64,000 bases of DNA from Rhodanobacter sp. L36 (lineage in GTDB: Bacteria; Pseudomonadota; Gammaproteobacteria; Xanthomonadales; Rhodanobacteraceae): NCBI RefSeq assembly GCF_009765755.1, contig NZ_LMUV01000011.1:1687444-1751443 (forward strand), given 5' to 3'. The notes under the pieces were generated by a model, which saw nothing but the letters and a program-made list of their open reading frames with translations, had not been told where the DNA came from and searched no databases. This document shows, in pieces, positions 8,214-19,400 of this stretch. The position numbers and the translations under genes were made by a program. The stretch's first letter is position 1; each line of letters starts with the position of its first letter.

Positions 8214-9116
8214 ATGAGTGCCCTCCTGCTGTTGTTTGTCTGCCTGGCGCTGGGTGTTCTGGTGGCGCGTTTCGCGCGACCGCCGGCGGGCATCGTGCCG
8301 GCTATCAACTGGTGGGTGATCAACGTGGCGCTGCCGGCGCTGGTGCTGCAGCTGATTCCGCGCGTGGCGTTCGATGCGCGACTGTGGTTTCCGATCGCGG
8401 CGATGGTGCTGGTGTTTGGCGGCGCGTGGCTGCTGTTCGGCCTGCTCGGTCCGAGGCTCGGCTGGTCTCGGCAACGCATCGGTGCGTTGATCCTGGTGTG
8501 CGGTCTGGGCAATACCTCGTTCATGGGCTATCCGCTGATCCAGGCGATGCACGGCCAGGCTGGTCTCGCGCTGGCGGTGGTTGCCGATCAGCTCGGCGCA
8601 TTTCCGATTCTTGCATCAGCCGGCATCGTGGTGGCGTCGATTTATTCGGGCCGCACGCCGCGTGCCGCAACAATCGCCAGGCGCATCGCGACGTTCCCCG
8701 CTTTCATCGCGCTGGTTGTCGGCATCGTCGTTGGTGTCGCAGGCGGTTGGCCGGTGTGGATGAACAATGTGTTCGCGCCGATCGGTGCAACGCTTACGCC
8801 GCTCGCATTGTTTTCCGTCGGCCTGCAGTTCAAGTTCCGGCTCGGCGAGCGCCAGCTCGGTGCGCTGATTCTCGGGCTTGGATGGAAACTGCTGCTCGCG
8901 CCGCTGCTGTGCCTGGCGCTTGGAATGACCGCAGGCATCGGAGGACTGGTGCTCACGGTCGGCGTGTTGCAGGCGGCGATGGCGCCGATGATTTCCGCGG
9001 CCATCCTCGCCGATGAATACGAGCTTGAGCCCGCGCTGGCGAATGCCGTGCTCGGCGCGGGCATCGTGTTGTCGTTGCTGACCGTGCCGCTGCTCGACGT
9101 CTGGCTGAGGTCATAG
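8214..9116 (+). CDS. AEC-family (auxin efflux carrier-like) permease
   Basis: 300 residues from ATG 8214, with about ten hydrophobic helices. The internal symmetry of two five-helix halves, the N-W-W-V-I-N-V-A-L-P-A-L segment near residue 27 and the G-N-T-S-F-M-G-Y-P motif near 102 are typical of the Mem_trans/AEC family. Relatives export or import carboxylates and amino-acid-like compounds. The substrate here is unknown. It is divergent from the kinase gene, with about 115 bases between starts. Confidence 0.85.
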   Translation: MSALLLLFVCLALGVLVARFARPPAGIVPAINWWVINVALPALVLQLIPRVAFDARLWFPIAAMVLVFGGAWLLFGLLGPRLGWSRQRIGALILVCGLGNTSFMGYPLIQAMHGQAGLALAVVADQLGAFPILASAGIVVASIYSGRTPRAATIARRIATFPAFIALVVGIVVGVAGGWPVWMNNVFAPIGATLTPLALFSVGLQFKFRLGERQLGALILGLGWKLLLAPLLCLALGMTAGIGGLVLTVGVLQAAMAPMISAAILADEYELEPALANAVLGAGIVLSLLTVPLLDVWLRS

Positions 9117-9203
9117 CGCAAAGTCGCTAGGGCGAATGGCCGCTTGCGTCGCTTCGCCACTGCATCGAGACTAGTTGCTACTTCATGGGCGGGGGGCCGT
9201 GTC

Positions 9204-9788
9204 ATGGCGAATTTCGAACTCATACGGCGCATGTTCGCAGGTGGTCAGGCCGAGCGTCGCGCCGTGCCGCGCAGCGGCGTGCCGAAGAATGCGCTGGTGC
9301 TGATCGTGGACGATTCCTCGACCATCCGCGCCGTGCTCGGCAAGATGCTTACGCAGGACAGCCACATTGTACTCAAGGCGCCGGATGGCGAAACCGCGCT
9401 CGAGATCGCGCGCAGCGCCGGGCCCGATCTGATCTTTCTCGACATCGTGATGCCCGGCATGAATGGTTTTGCGGTGTTGCGGGCGTTGCGCCGCGATCCG
9501 CTGACGCAGCACATCCCGATCGTGATGATCAGCGGCAACCTGCAGGCGACCGAACAGTTCTACGTGCAGCGATTCGGAGCGGACGACTTCATGAAGAAGC
9601 CGTTCGGACGTGGCGAAGTGTTCGCGCGCATCCAGCATTTGACCGACAGCGGCCGGCTGGTGGTGCGCGAGCGCGAGCCGCAACAGGACAACGCGCCCGA
9701 ACACAGTCAGGCCGAACACGACGCGATTCCGGATGTCGCCATGCCGGACACGCATCATCCGTTCACGCCGTCGTCCGAATCGCCTTGA
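9204..9788 (+). CDS. single-domain CheY-like response regulator (paralogue 1)
   Basis: 194 residues from ATG 9204, chosen for the G-rich ribosome binding site just upstream. The receiver domain is at about 30-150, with acidic pair D36-D37, phosphoacceptor D80 (L-I-F-L-D-I-V-M-P-G-M-N-G), the T/S switch at M-I-S-G-N and the invariant Lys in F-M-K-K-P-F. No DNA-binding output follows; the tail is acidic and ends near a motif A-I-P-D-V-A-M-P-D. It resembles PilG/PilH-type regulators of twitching motility or chemosensory pathways. A close paralogue lies 540 bases downstream. Confidence 0.88.
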   Translation: MANFELIRRMFAGGQAERRAVPRSGVPKNALVLIVDDSSTIRAVLGKMLTQDSHIVLKAPDGETALEIARSAGPDLIFLDIVMPGMNGFAVLRALRRDPLTQHIPIVMISGNLQATEQFYVQRFGADDFMKKPFGRGEVFARIQHLTDSGRLVVREREPQQDNAPEHSQAEHDAIPDVAMPDTHHPFTPSSESP

Positions 9789-9852
9789 TCCGTGGGCGCG
9801 TGTGGACGTGCGCGTTTGTGGCGTGCGCTTCGACAAGCAGATAATCGCAGCG

Positions 9853-10248
9853 ATGAACAAACCCTTTGAACCGCTCAGCGAAGTGCGCGTCGATGTGTGG
9901 CTTTGGTCCGCGCGGTTCTTCAAGACGCGCAGCCTGGCCAAGCACGCGATCGAGGGTGGCAAGATCGACCTCAACGATGACGGCTGCAAACCGGCCAAGG
10001 CGCTGCGTGTCGGCGACATGCTGAAGATCAGCCGCGGCGAGGAGAAGCTGGAGGTCGAAGTGCTCGCGCTCGCCGATCGCCGCGGCCCGGCCAACGTCGC
10101 GCAGACGCTGTATCGCGAAACCGAAACCAGCCGCGCGACGCGCGAAGCCGCGCGAGAGCAGCGTCGACTGATCGGCATGAACGGGCCGTTGAAGCGCCCG
10201 GACAAGCACGCGCGACGCGATTTGCGCCGCATGAAGGACGCGAGCTGA
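9853..10248 (+). CDS. hslR: Hsp15-like RNA-binding heat shock protein (S4 domain)
   Basis: 131 residues from ATG 9853. The S4 RNA-binding domain is at about 8-70 (R-V-D-V-W-L-W-S-A-R-F-F-K-T-R-S-L-A then G-G-K-I-x-L-N). A basic tail rich in R/K follows, as in E. coli Hsp15. Hsp15 rescues stalled 50S subunits carrying nascent chain-tRNA. The length matches the family (about 130). It is inserted between two paralogous response regulator genes on the same strand. Confidence 0.9.
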   Translation: MNKPFEPLSEVRVDVWLWSARFFKTRSLAKHAIEGGKIDLNDDGCKPAKALRVGDMLKISRGEEKLEVEVLALADRRGPANVAQTLYRETETSRATREAAREQRRLIGMNGPLKRPDKHARRDLRRMKDAS

Positions 10249-10327
10249 GCAGTGCATCCCAGATTCCGCGCGACTTGTGGCGGAAGATCGCCTCGGGGTG
10301 AGGCCTTTGTCCGGCAAGGGGATACAA

Positions 10328-10957
10328 ATGGATGGACTGGTACGCAAGAGCGGCATGGACTTCTTCAAGCGACTGCTTGGAGGTCATGCCGATGGCCATG
10401 GTTCCGGTCCGATGCTGCAGGCCGCACTCGGCGCTCGCGTGCTGGTGGTCGACGACTCGCCGACGATCTGCGCGGTGCTCGGCAAGATGCTCGGGCAGGA
10501 AGGCTACGTGGTGATCAAGGCGACCGACGGCAAGACCGCGATCGAGCTGGTACGCAGCGAGGAGCCCGCGCTGATTTTTCTCGACGTGGTGATGCCCGGC
10601 ATGAACGGTTTCACCGTGTTGCGCACGTTGCGCCACGATCCACTGGTGCGTGACGTCCCGATCATCATGATCAGCGGCAACCAGCAAGCTACCGAGCAGT
10701 TCTACCTGCAGCGCTACGGTGCCGACGATTTCATGAAGAAGCCATTCGGTGGTGACGATGTGTACCGGCGTATCAGCCAGCTGGTGGCGGCGGGTCGGTT
10801 GGCTGCGCGCAAGCCGTCGGACGTGATCGACGCGACGGTGATAGCGTCGTCCAGCGTGTCGCACGACGCGATTCCTGATATCGCGATGCCGGATGCCGCA
10901 CACGCGCAGGAAGCCGCTTCGGCCAACGCGCAACGCAAGGTTCCCGTCGCGGCCTGA
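10328..10957 (+). CDS. single-domain CheY-like response regulator (paralogue 2)
   Basis: 209 residues. ATG 10328 is chosen because AAGGGG lies at 10316-10321. The receiver domain is at about 37-160 with D42-D43, phosphoacceptor D86, M-I-S-G-N and F-M-K-K-P-F. It is strongly similar to the regulator at 9204-9788 through the whole domain. It also shares a tail motif H-D-A-I-P-D-[IV]-A-M-P-D, so the two arose by duplication. No output domain is present; it is likely a signalling adaptor for motility or chemosensory machinery. It is convergent with mutS, with about 20 bases between. Confidence 0.88.
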   Translation: MDGLVRKSGMDFFKRLLGGHADGHGSGPMLQAALGARVLVVDDSPTICAVLGKMLGQEGYVVIKATDGKTAIELVRSEEPALIFLDVVMPGMNGFTVLRTLRHDPLVRDVPIIMISGNQQATEQFYLQRYGADDFMKKPFGGDDVYRRISQLVAAGRLAARKPSDVIDATVIASSSVSHDAIPDIAMPDAAHAQEAASANAQRKVPVAA

Positions 10958-10976
10958 GGCGGCGCGACTCGGTGCG

Positions 10977-13616
10977 TCAGAGCAGTTTCTTCAGCCGATA
11001 GAGCGCGTCCAGCGCTTCGCGCGGCGACAGTGTGTCCGGGTCGATGTCGTCCAGTGCGCGCTCTGCAGCGGACTGCGCCGGCGGCGCGAACAACGCGAGC
11101 TGCGGCGAGTTTTCACCTTTGACGGGATGCTTCGACACGTGCTGATGCATGCCGCGTTCGAGCTCCGCCAGCGTGCGCTTCGCATCGGCGATCACCGATT
11201 TCGGCAAGCCGGCGAGCGCCGCCACCTGCAGACCGAAACTGCGATTGGCCGGGCCATCTTTCACTGCATGCATGAAGACTAGTTGTTCACCGCGCTTCTG
11301 GTCGTGGAGTTCCACCGCGTCGAGGTGCACGTTGGCGATGCCGGAAAAATCTCCGGCCAGTTCGGTCAGTTCGAAATAGTGCGTGGCGAACAGTGTGTAC
11401 GCGCGACTGGTTGCGGCAAGGTGCACCGCTGCCGCACGCGCCAGCGACAGGCCGTCGTACGTGCTGGTGCCGCGACCGACTTCGTCCATCAGCACGAGGC
11501 TGTGGGCGGTGGCGTTGTGCAGGATGTTGGCGGTTTCACTCATCTCCACCATGAAGGTGGACTGGCCGCGCGACAGGTCGTCGCCGGCACCGATGCGCGT
11601 GAAGATGCGATCGATCGGCCCGATGATCGCACTGCTCGCGGGCACGTAGCTGCCGACATGCGCGAGCAGAACGATCAACGCGTTCTGGCGCATGTAAGTG
11701 GATTTGCCGCCCATGTTCGGGCCGGTGATCACCAGCATGCGGCGCGTGTCATCCAGGTGCAGGTCGTTCGGTTCGAAGGGTTCGTCGCGTACTTTTTCAA
11801 CGACGGGATGTCGACCGCGCTCGATCGCGATGCCGGGTTCGTCGGTGAGTTGCGGGGCGCTCCAGTCGAGTGCTTCGGCGCGTTCCGCCAGCGTGCCGAG
11901 CACGTCAAGCTCGGCCATTGCGGCGGCGGCTATTTTCAGCGGTTCGAGTTGCGCGGTCAGCGTGTCCAGCAACGCTTCGTAAAGCGCACGCTCGCGCATC
12001 AATGAGCGTTCCTTCGCGGACAGCACCTTGTCCTCGAAATTCTTGAGTTCTTCGGTGATGTAACGCTCGGCGTTCTTGGTGGTCTGCCGTCGCGTGTAAT
12101 GCGTGGGCGCCTTGTCCGATTGCGCCTTGGTGATCTCGATGTAGTAACCGTGCACGCGGTTGTAGCCGACTTTCAGCGTGGTGATGCCGCTGGCGGATTT
12201 CTCTCGTTCCTCCAGCTCCACCAAGTATTGATCAGCGTGCGTGGAAAGCCTGCGCAGTTCGTCGAGTTCTGCGTCGTAGCCATCGGCCAGCACGCCGCCG
12301 TCGCGTTGCAAGACCGGCGGCTGTTCGACGATGGCGCGCGCGAGCAGCGCGGCGGTATCGGCGTGGTCGCCGATGCGTTCTACCAGTTTGTGCAGCAGCG
12401 GGCTGTCCAGTGCGGCGATGCGTTTGCGCAACTCCGGCGCTGACGCGAGGCCGTCGCGAAGGGTAGACAGATCGCGCGGCCGCGCCGAGCGCAAGGCGAC
12501 GCGCGCAAGGATGCGTTCGAGATCGCCGATGCCGCGCAGCAGTTCGCGCAGGCCTTCGTAGTGACGCGCGTCGATCAGCGTGCCGATCGCCTGATGCCGA
12601 TGGCGCAGTTGCTCGCGCGAACGAAGCGGGCGACTGAGCCAGCGGCGCAGCAGGCGCGCTCCCATCGGCGTCACGGTTTCGTCGAGCACGCCAAGCAGTG
12701 TGTGCTCGGTGCGGCCGCTGGGATGCGTGTCGATTTCCAGGTTGCGGCGCGTGGCTGCGTCCAGCGCGATGGTTTCGCTGGCGCTTTCCACGGCCATGCC
12801 GGTGAGGTGCGGCAGTGCGCTTTTCTGGGTTTCCTCGACGTAGCCAAGCAGGCAACCGGCCGCGGCGATCGCCAGGTGCATGCCGTCCACGCCGAAACCG
12901 CCGAGGTCGCGCGTACCGAAGAAACGATTGAGTTCGCGCGTCGCCGCGTCGACATCGAAATGCCACGGTGCACGCTTGCGCAAGCCGGCCAGTGTGCTGA
13001 CCAGCTTGGGCCATGCGACATTTTCGTCGATCAACGTTTCGGCAGGTTGCAACCGCGCGAGTTCTGCCGCGAGCGACTCGGCGTTGGGCACTTCGCTCAG
13101 CAGAAAACGGCCGCTGGACAGGTCGACCCACGCCAGCCCGTAGGCACCGTTTGATCCGGCGGAAATCGAGAGCAGCAGATTGTCGCGACGTTCCTCGAGC
13201 AATGCTGCGTCGGTCACCGTGCCGGGCGTGACGATGCGCACAACCTTGCGTTCCACGATGCCTTTTGCCAGTGCCGGGTCGCCAATCTGTTCGCAGATCG
13301 CTACCGACTCGCCGAGGCGCACCAATCGCGCGAGATAGTTTTCCGCTGCGTGATAGGGCACGCCGGCCATCGGAATCGGCGATCCGCCGGACTGGCCGCG
13401 CTGGGTCAGGGTGATGTCGAGCAGTCGCGCCGCCTTGCGCGCGTCGTCGAAGAACAGCTCGTAGAAATCGCCCATGCGAAAGAACAGCAAAACCTCCGGA
13501 TGCTCCGCCTTCGCCGACAAGTACTGGCGCATGAACGGCGTGTGGTCGGACAGCTTGGTTACATGGGTCGAAATCGAATTTTTATCAGCAGCTTGCTGAA
13601 TGTCCTGCGTCGCCAT
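10977..13616 (-). CDS. mutS: DNA mismatch repair protein MutS
   Basis: 879 residues, normal length. The N-terminal mismatch-binding domain carries the F-x-E motif region ([11 protein letters not shown]) near residue 45-55. The ATPase domain has Walker [10 protein letters not shown] and the [12 protein letters not shown] Walker B/signature, followed by the dimerisation end. It recognises mispairs and starts repair with MutL. It is transcribed alone, convergent with the response regulator. Confidence 0.98.
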   Translation of the reverse strand: MATQDIQQAADKNSISTHVTKLSDHTPFMRQYLSAKAEHPEVLLFFRMGDFYELFFDDARKAARLLDITLTQRGQSGGSPIPMAGVPYHAAENYLARLVRLGESVAICEQIGDPALAKGIVERKVVRIVTPGTVTDAALLEERRDNLLLSISAGSNGAYGLAWVDLSSGRFLLSEVPNAESLAAELARLQPAETLIDENVAWPKLVSTLAGLRKRAPWHFDVDAATRELNRFFGTRDLGGFGVDGMHLAIAAAGCLLGYVEETQKSALPHLTGMAVESASETIALDAATRRNLEIDTHPSGRTEHTLLGVLDETVTPMGARLLRRWLSRPLRSREQLRHRHQAIGTLIDARHYEGLRELLRGIGDLERILARVALRSARPRDLSTLRDGLASAPELRKRIAALDSPLLHKLVERIGDHADTAALLARAIVEQPPVLQRDGGVLADGYDAELDELRRLSTHADQYLVELEEREKSASGITTLKVGYNRVHGYYIEITKAQSDKAPTHYTRRQTTKNAERYITEELKNFEDKVLSAKERSLMRERALYEALLDTLTAQLEPLKIAAAAMAELDVLGTLAERAEALDWSAPQLTDEPGIAIERGRHPVVEKVRDEPFEPNDLHLDDTRRMLVITGPNMGGKSTYMRQNALIVLLAHVGSYVPASSAIIGPIDRIFTRIGAGDDLSRGQSTFMVEMSETANILHNATAHSLVLMDEVGRGTSTYDGLSLARAAAVHLAATSRAYTLFATHYFELTELAGDFSGIANVHLDAVELHDQKRGEQLVFMHAVKDGPANRSFGLQVAALAGLPKSVIADAKRTLAELERGMHQHVSKHPVKGENSPQLALFAPPAQSAAERALDDIDPDTLSPREALDALYRLKKLL

Positions 13617-14043
13617 ATGCGTAAGGTGATTCTCTGTTCAATCGGCTTGTCGCGTTGCCGGGCGCCCATGGAATGCGGGCGAGGCAGTGAGGGAACGCAG
13701 TATCCCTCGTCTCAGGCCCGCTGTGCGTCCGGCATCAGAAGCAGTGGCCTCGGCCATCTCGCGGACGGCCCGTATCCACAGCCCCGCCGCAAGGCATATC
13801 AAATTGCACTTCTCGTGACTAAAATGGTCTTTCACGTTGTCGCGGGTGCCCGCCGATGCATGGCGACCCTTGAAGTAGCTGAGTAGCTGAGTAGCGGTTT
13901 GCATGCTGCGTAACGCCGGAGTGCCGTGGACGCTCGCGCGAGATCTGTTTCAGCCCATGCGGTGGATTCGCTGGTAAACGCTACGGAAGCGGCTCGTATC
14001 GTCTGGCGCGGACTTTATTTGTTTCATCACCGGAAGCCCCATC
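13617..14043. other. 427-base intergenic region, no supported gene
   Basis: This lies between the divergently transcribed mutS and the acyltransferase operon, so it must hold both promoters. A short imperfect tandem AGCTGAGT-type repeat is visible near 13877-13893. Frames covering it (for example 13638-13904 minus) look like shadows: no domain, no ribosome binding site, poor composition. Nothing else is evident. Confidence 0.6.
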
Positions 14044-15186
14044 TTGAGCACATCTGCTTCGCTGCACATTGTCCCGCTTGACGCCAAGACGGACCTGGAT
14101 AAATTCATCAAGCTGCCGGGCTCCATTCTGGGCTCCGATCCGGCTTGGATCGCGCCGTTGAATCTCGAGCGACGCCTGCACCTCGGCGCAAAAAACAATC
14201 CCTGGTTCGAGCACGCCCGCTGGAAGGCCTGGATCGCCTATCGCGGCGACAAGCCGGTCGGCCGGATCAGCGCCCAGATCGACGCCCTTCATCTTGAAAT
14301 TCATGCGGACGGCGCAGGATTTTTCGGCATGCTGGATGCCGAGGACAGCCAGGAAACTTTCGACGCATTGATCGGCGCGGCCGAAGAGTGGCTGCGCAGC
14401 GAAGGCATGAAGCGCGTCCGCGGTCCGCTCAGCCTTTCGATCAATGACGAAGTCGGCCTGCTGGTGGACGGCTTCGATACCTCGCCCTATTTCATGATGG
14501 GCCATACCAAGCCGTATTACGGCGCGCGCATCGAGCAGGCCGGATATCACAAGGCCAAGGACATGCTCGCGTATGTGGTCGCGCCGGATTTCCCCGCGCC
14601 GAAAGTGATGAACCGCCTGCTCGGAAAATCCAAGCAGAGCATCAAGGTGCGTCCGCTTGATCGCAAACGGTTTGATGAGGAACTCGCCGTGCTGCGAGAC
14701 ATCTTCAACGATGCGTGGTCGGACAACTGGGGCTTCGTGCCCTTCACCGAGGCCGAGTTCAAGGATCTCGGCCACACGCTGAAGGTGCTGATTGCTTCGG
14801 AGCTGATCCAGATCGCCGAAGTGGACGGCGTGCCGGCGGCTTTCATCGTCGCGCTGCCGAACGTCAACGAAGTCATCAAGGATTTCGGTGGATCGTTGTT
14901 GCCGTTCAACTGGGCGAAATTGTTGTGGCGGCTCAAGGTGAAATTTCCGAAGTCATCACGCGTGCCGCTGATGGGCGTGCGGCGCATTTTCCACAACACG
15001 CCGCTGGGACCGGGCCTCGCATTTCTGGTGATCGACGCGGTGCGCCATCACCTCGTCGCGATGGGCGTGAAAGAAGTCGAGCTGTCGTGGATCCTCGAAG
15101 ACAACGACGGCATGCGCAACATCATCGAGGCGATCGGCGGCCGCGATTACAAGCGTTATCGCGTTTATGAAAAGGAGCTGTCGTGA
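14044..15186 (+). CDS. YghO-like GNAT-related acyltransferase; candidate bacterial ceramide synthase
   Basis: 380 residues starting at TTG 14044, with GGAAG at 14032-14036 seven bases upstream; no better ATG is available. Conserved stretches of the YghO-type family are visible: W-I-A-P-L near 35, G-R-I-S-A-Q-I-D near 78, and G-P-L-S-L-S-I-N-D-E-V-G-L-L-V-D-G-F-D near 130, followed by M-M-G-H and Y-Y. The C-terminal GNAT-like part follows. The Caulobacter ceramide synthase bCerS is, as I recall, a protein of this general type. The serine-palmitoyltransferase operon nearby supports that role. The gene overlaps the next by 4 bases (GTGA), so it is translationally coupled to an RND exporter. Confidence 0.7.
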   Translation: MSTSASLHIVPLDAKTDLDKFIKLPGSILGSDPAWIAPLNLERRLHLGAKNNPWFEHARWKAWIAYRGDKPVGRISAQIDALHLEIHADGAGFFGMLDAEDSQETFDALIGAAEEWLRSEGMKRVRGPLSLSINDEVGLLVDGFDTSPYFMMGHTKPYYGARIEQAGYHKAKDMLAYVVAPDFPAPKVMNRLLGKSKQSIKVRPLDRKRFDEELAVLRDIFNDAWSDNWGFVPFTEAEFKDLGHTLKVLIASELIQIAEVDGVPAAFIVALPNVNEVIKDFGGSLLPFNWAKLLWRLKVKFPKSSRVPLMGVRRIFHNTPLGPGLAFLVIDAVRHHLVAMGVKEVELSWILEDNDGMRNIIEAIGGRDYKRYRVYEKELS

Positions 15187-16400
15187 GCCGGCCGTCGTCC
15201 GGCGGAAAAACCGGGTGGTTGATGGTCGGCGTGGTCGTGATCGTTGGCGTCATCTGGTGGATCAGCCACGGCCATAAAAGCAGCAAGTCGGATGCGGACC
15301 AGACGGTGCCGGTTGTCGCGGCCGTCGTCCGTCAGGGCAGCTTCGTTGATTATCGATCGCAGCCCGGTACCGTGACGCCATCCAACAGCGTCGTGGTGCG
15401 CAGCCAGGTGGATGGCGTGCTTAAGAGCATCGCCTTCAACGGTGGACAGGCCGTCAAGCAGGGCGATCTGCTGGCTGAAATCGACCCGCGCGCGTTTCAG
15501 TCGCAACTGCAGCTGGCCACGGGTGATCTGGCGAGCAGTCAGGCGAAGTTGTCCAACGCGCAGGACACCCTCAAACACTACGAAGTGCTGGCCACGCAGG
15601 ATTCCATCTCGCGCCAGCGCCTCGCCGACCAGCGATCGCTGGTGACGCAATACGCCGCCGAAGTGAAGTCCGAGCAGGGACGCATCGGCAGCGCCAACCT
15701 GCAGGTTTCGAACGCGCGCATCACGTCGCCGATCTCCGGCGTGGTGGGTTTGCGTCGGGTTGATCCGGGCAATCTCGTCGGCCCGTCCGACGCGCGCGGC
15801 ATTGCGGTGGTGACGCAGTCGCAGCCAAGCAAAGTCGTTTTCTCGGTGCCGGTCAACGTGGTACCGCGTGTACTTCAGCGGTTGAACGCGGGCAGCTGCA
15901 TTCCGGTCGAGGCGATCGGCGATGGCCCGGATGATGTGCTCGGCAGCGGGCGTCTGCTTGCCGCGAACAACCAGGTCGATCCGGCGACTGGCACGGTGAA
16001 GTTCGAAGCCGAGTTCGCCAACGCCGATGGGACGCTGCTGCCCAATCAGTTCGTGACTGCAAAGCTTCCGGTCGAAGTACTGCCGCAGGCGATCCTGCTG
16101 CCGTCGTCGGCGATCCAGCAGGGTGCGCAAGGTGCGTTCGTCTATGTGATCAAGGACGACAAGACGGTTGCTGTCGTGCCGGTCAGGCTGGGCACCAGCG
16201 ATACGACGACCACCGTCATCAAATCCGGCGTGGCGCCGGGTGCGAAGGTGGTGGTCGAGGGCGCGGACAGACTCCGCGCGGGCATTCCGGTCAGCGTCAC
16301 GATGAGTGTCGAGCCGACGCCGACGTCCCCGTCGAATACGCCTGAGTGTCATCGCGACGAGGCGAACGCGTCGCCGCGGATGCCGACCGGCCGCTCGTGA
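15183..16400 (+). CDS. RND efflux periplasmic adaptor (MdtA/AcrA family)
   Basis: 405 residues from GTG 15183. An N-terminal membrane anchor (about 11-29) is followed by the split biotinyl-lipoyl domain (S-Q-V-D-G-V-L near 76 and I-T-S-P-I-S-G-V-V-G-L near 180) with a coiled-coil hairpin between, then the beta-barrel and membrane-proximal domains. It links inner membrane RND pumps to an outer membrane factor. Both ends overlap neighbours by 4 bases. There is no lipobox, so it is anchored by the helix. Confidence 0.92.
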   Translation: MSRPSSGGKTGWLMVGVVVIVGVIWWISHGHKSSKSDADQTVPVVAAVVRQGSFVDYRSQPGTVTPSNSVVVRSQVDGVLKSIAFNGGQAVKQGDLLAEIDPRAFQSQLQLATGDLASSQAKLSNAQDTLKHYEVLATQDSISRQRLADQRSLVTQYAAEVKSEQGRIGSANLQVSNARITSPISGVVGLRRVDPGNLVGPSDARGIAVVTQSQPSKVVFSVPVNVVPRVLQRLNAGSCIPVEAIGDGPDDVLGSGRLLAANNQVDPATGTVKFEAEFANADGTLLPNQFVTAKLPVEVLPQAILLPSSAIQQGAQGAFVYVIKDDKTVAVVPVRLGTSDTTTTVIKSGVAPGAKVVVEGADRLRAGIPVSVTMSVEPTPTSPSNTPECHRDEANASPRMPTGRS

Positions 16401-19400
16401 ATCCGTCCCGACTGTTCATCCTCCGGCCGGTCGCGACATCGCTGCTGGCCATCGCGATCCTGCTGGTCGGGCTGTTCGCGTATCGGTTCCTGCCGCTGTC
16501 GGCGCTGCCGGAAGTCGACTTCCCCACCATCGAGGTCGTCACCGCATATCCGGGTGCCGGGCCCGAGGTCATGGCATCGACTGTCACGGGACCGCTGGAA
16601 CGTCAGCTTGGGCAGATGCCCGGCCTGAGCCAGATGTCGTCGACGAGTTCGGGGGGCGCCTCGACCGTCACGCTGCGCTTCAATCTCGAACTGCCGCTCG
16701 ATGTGGCCGAACAGGAAGTGCAGGCCGCCATCAACGCAGCGGCGCCGTTGCTGCCGCCGGACATTTCGCAGCCGCCGATCTATCGCAAGGTCAACCCGGC
16801 CGATGCGCCGGTGATGACGCTGGCGCTGACGTCACCCACCCTGTCGTTGCAGCAACTGCACGAACTGGCGGATACGCGCCTCGTGCCGAAGCTGTCGCAG
16901 GTGACCGGCGTCGGCCTGGTCAGCCTCGATGGCGGCCAGCAGCCGGCGATCGTGGTGCAGGCCGATCCGGCGCGACTGCGCTCGCAGGGCATGACGCTGG
17001 ACGATCTGCGCAGCGCGCTTCGCGATGCCAATTCGAACCAGGCCAAAGGCAGTCTCGAAGGGCCGGTGCGCTCGTCGAATATCGCGATCAGCAATCCGAT
17101 CGATACCGCGGCCGAATTCGAACGCCTCACCGTTGCGCATCGTGACGGGGCCGTGGTGCGCCTGGGCGACGTGGCCAAGGTGATCGATGGTGCGGAGAAC
17201 TCGCGTGTTGCCGCGTGGTCTGGCCACGACCCGGCGATCATCCTGCAGATTCGTCGCCAGCCCGGCGCCAACGTGGTCGAAGTGGTGGATCGCATCGGGC
17301 AACTGCTGCCCCAGCTGAAGGCGACGCTGCCCGCGGCCGTCGATGTCGCGACACTGACCGATCGCACCGAAACCGTGCGCGCCGCCGTGCACGACACGCA
17401 GCTCGAATTGATCTTCGCGATCGTGCTGGTGGTGCTGGTGATCTTCCTGTTCCTGGGCAGCGGCACGGCGACGGTGATCCCCGGCGTGGTGGTGCCGCTG
17501 TCGTTGATCGGCACGTTCGCGGTGATGTATCTGGCCGGGTTTTCGATCAACAACCTCACGCTGATGGCGCTGATCGTGGCGACCGGTTTCATGGTCGACG
17601 ATGCGATCGTCATGATCGAGAACATCGCGCGCTATGTCGAAGCCGGTGAGGATCCGTTTGCCGCCGCGCTGAAAGGATCACGCCAGATCGCGTTCACCGT
17701 GGTGTCGCTGACCTTGTCGCTGCTCGCCGTGCTGATCCCGCTGTTGTTCATGGGCGGACTGGTCGGACGGCTGTTCCGCGAATTCGCGATCACGCTGGCG
17801 GTAGCCATCACGATTTCCTGCGTGGTCTCGCTGACGCTGACGCCGATGATGTGCGCGCGGATGCTCCGGCGCACGCCCGAGCCGTCGCAGCAAGGTCGCG
17901 TCGCCCGCAAGGGCAGGGAATGGCACGACCGCGTGCTGGCTAAATATGCGCGTGGCCTCAAATGGGTGTTGGCGCGGCAGGCCGCGACGCTCATCACGGT
18001 CGCGGGCATGGCTGCGCTGGCGGTGCTTCTTTACGTCGCGATTCCGCGCGGCCTTTTCCCGACGCAGGATTCCGGCGATATCCAGGGCATTTCCGTCGCG
18101 TCGCCGACGGTCTCGTTCGCCGCCATGGCGAAACGCCAGCAGGCGTTGACTGCCGAAATTTTGCGCGATCCTGCGGTGGCGAGCGTTGCGTCCTTCATCG
18201 GCGCTGGCGATGGCGCGCTGTCGCTCAACAGCGGTCGGCTGATCATTCACCTCAAACCGCTCGGTCATCGCGATCGCGCGCCCAAGGTCATGCGACGACT
18301 CGCCGATGCGGCCAGCAAGGTCGATGGCATCCAGCTTTACATGCAGCCGGTGCCCGACCTCACGATCGACGATCGGGTGAGCCCGGGCCAGTATCAGTTT
18401 TCAGTCGAGAACGCGGACCCGGCGCTGCTTGCGCAGTGGATGCCGCGCATCGTCGGCTCGTTGCAGGGTCTTCGAAAACTTTCGGGCGTGACCAGCGACC
18501 AGCAGGCCAACGGTCTGGAGGCATACGTCGAAGTCGATCACGACCTGGCGAGCCGCTACGGCATCACGTCGGCGGCGGTGGGCGACGCGCTCTACAACGC
18601 GTTCGGCCAGCGCCAGGTGAGCACGTTGCTGACCTTGGCGAGCCAGCGTCGCGTGATCCTCGAAGCGGCTCCCAACGCCGATGGCACGGCCGGCGCCATG
18701 GGCGGCATCTATCTCGCGCCGCAGGCAGGCACGGGTGATACCGGCGGCGACGCGAGCGATCCCTCGTCGACGCTGATTCCTCTTTCATCCATCGCGAAGG
18801 TGAGCGAACGCACGGCGCCGCTGCTCGTCACGCGGATTGACCAGCTTCCGGCGGCAACGGTGTCGTTCAATCTTGCGAAGGGCGTCGCGCTGGATGGCGC
18901 AATCAAGGCCGTCGATGCGGCGTGGCGCGATCTGAAATTGCCGTCCAGCATGCAGCTGCGCTGGCAGGGTTCGTCGCAGGCTTTTGAGGCTTCACGCGAT
19001 GGTCAGCCTTGGCTGATTCTGGCCACGTTGCTTACTGTCTACATCGTGCTGGGCGTTCTCTACGAAAGCACCATCCATCCGTTGACGATTCTGTCGACAC
19101 TGCCGTCGGCCGGCATCGGCGCGCTGCTCGCGCTGATGATCGGCGGATTCGAGCTCGATGTGATTTCGTTGATCGGCGTGATCCTGCTGATAGGCATCGT
19201 GCAGAAAAACGCGATCATGCTGATCGACTTCGCGATCGACGCGCAGCGTCAGCAGGGCCTGTCGCCGCGCGACGCCATCGTGCAGGCGTGCATGCTGCGT
19301 TTCCGCCCGATCATCATGACGACGCTTGCAGCGATGTTGGGCGCGTTGCCGCTGATGCTCGGCGGCGGCATGGGTGCCGAGCTTCGCCATCCGCTCGGCG

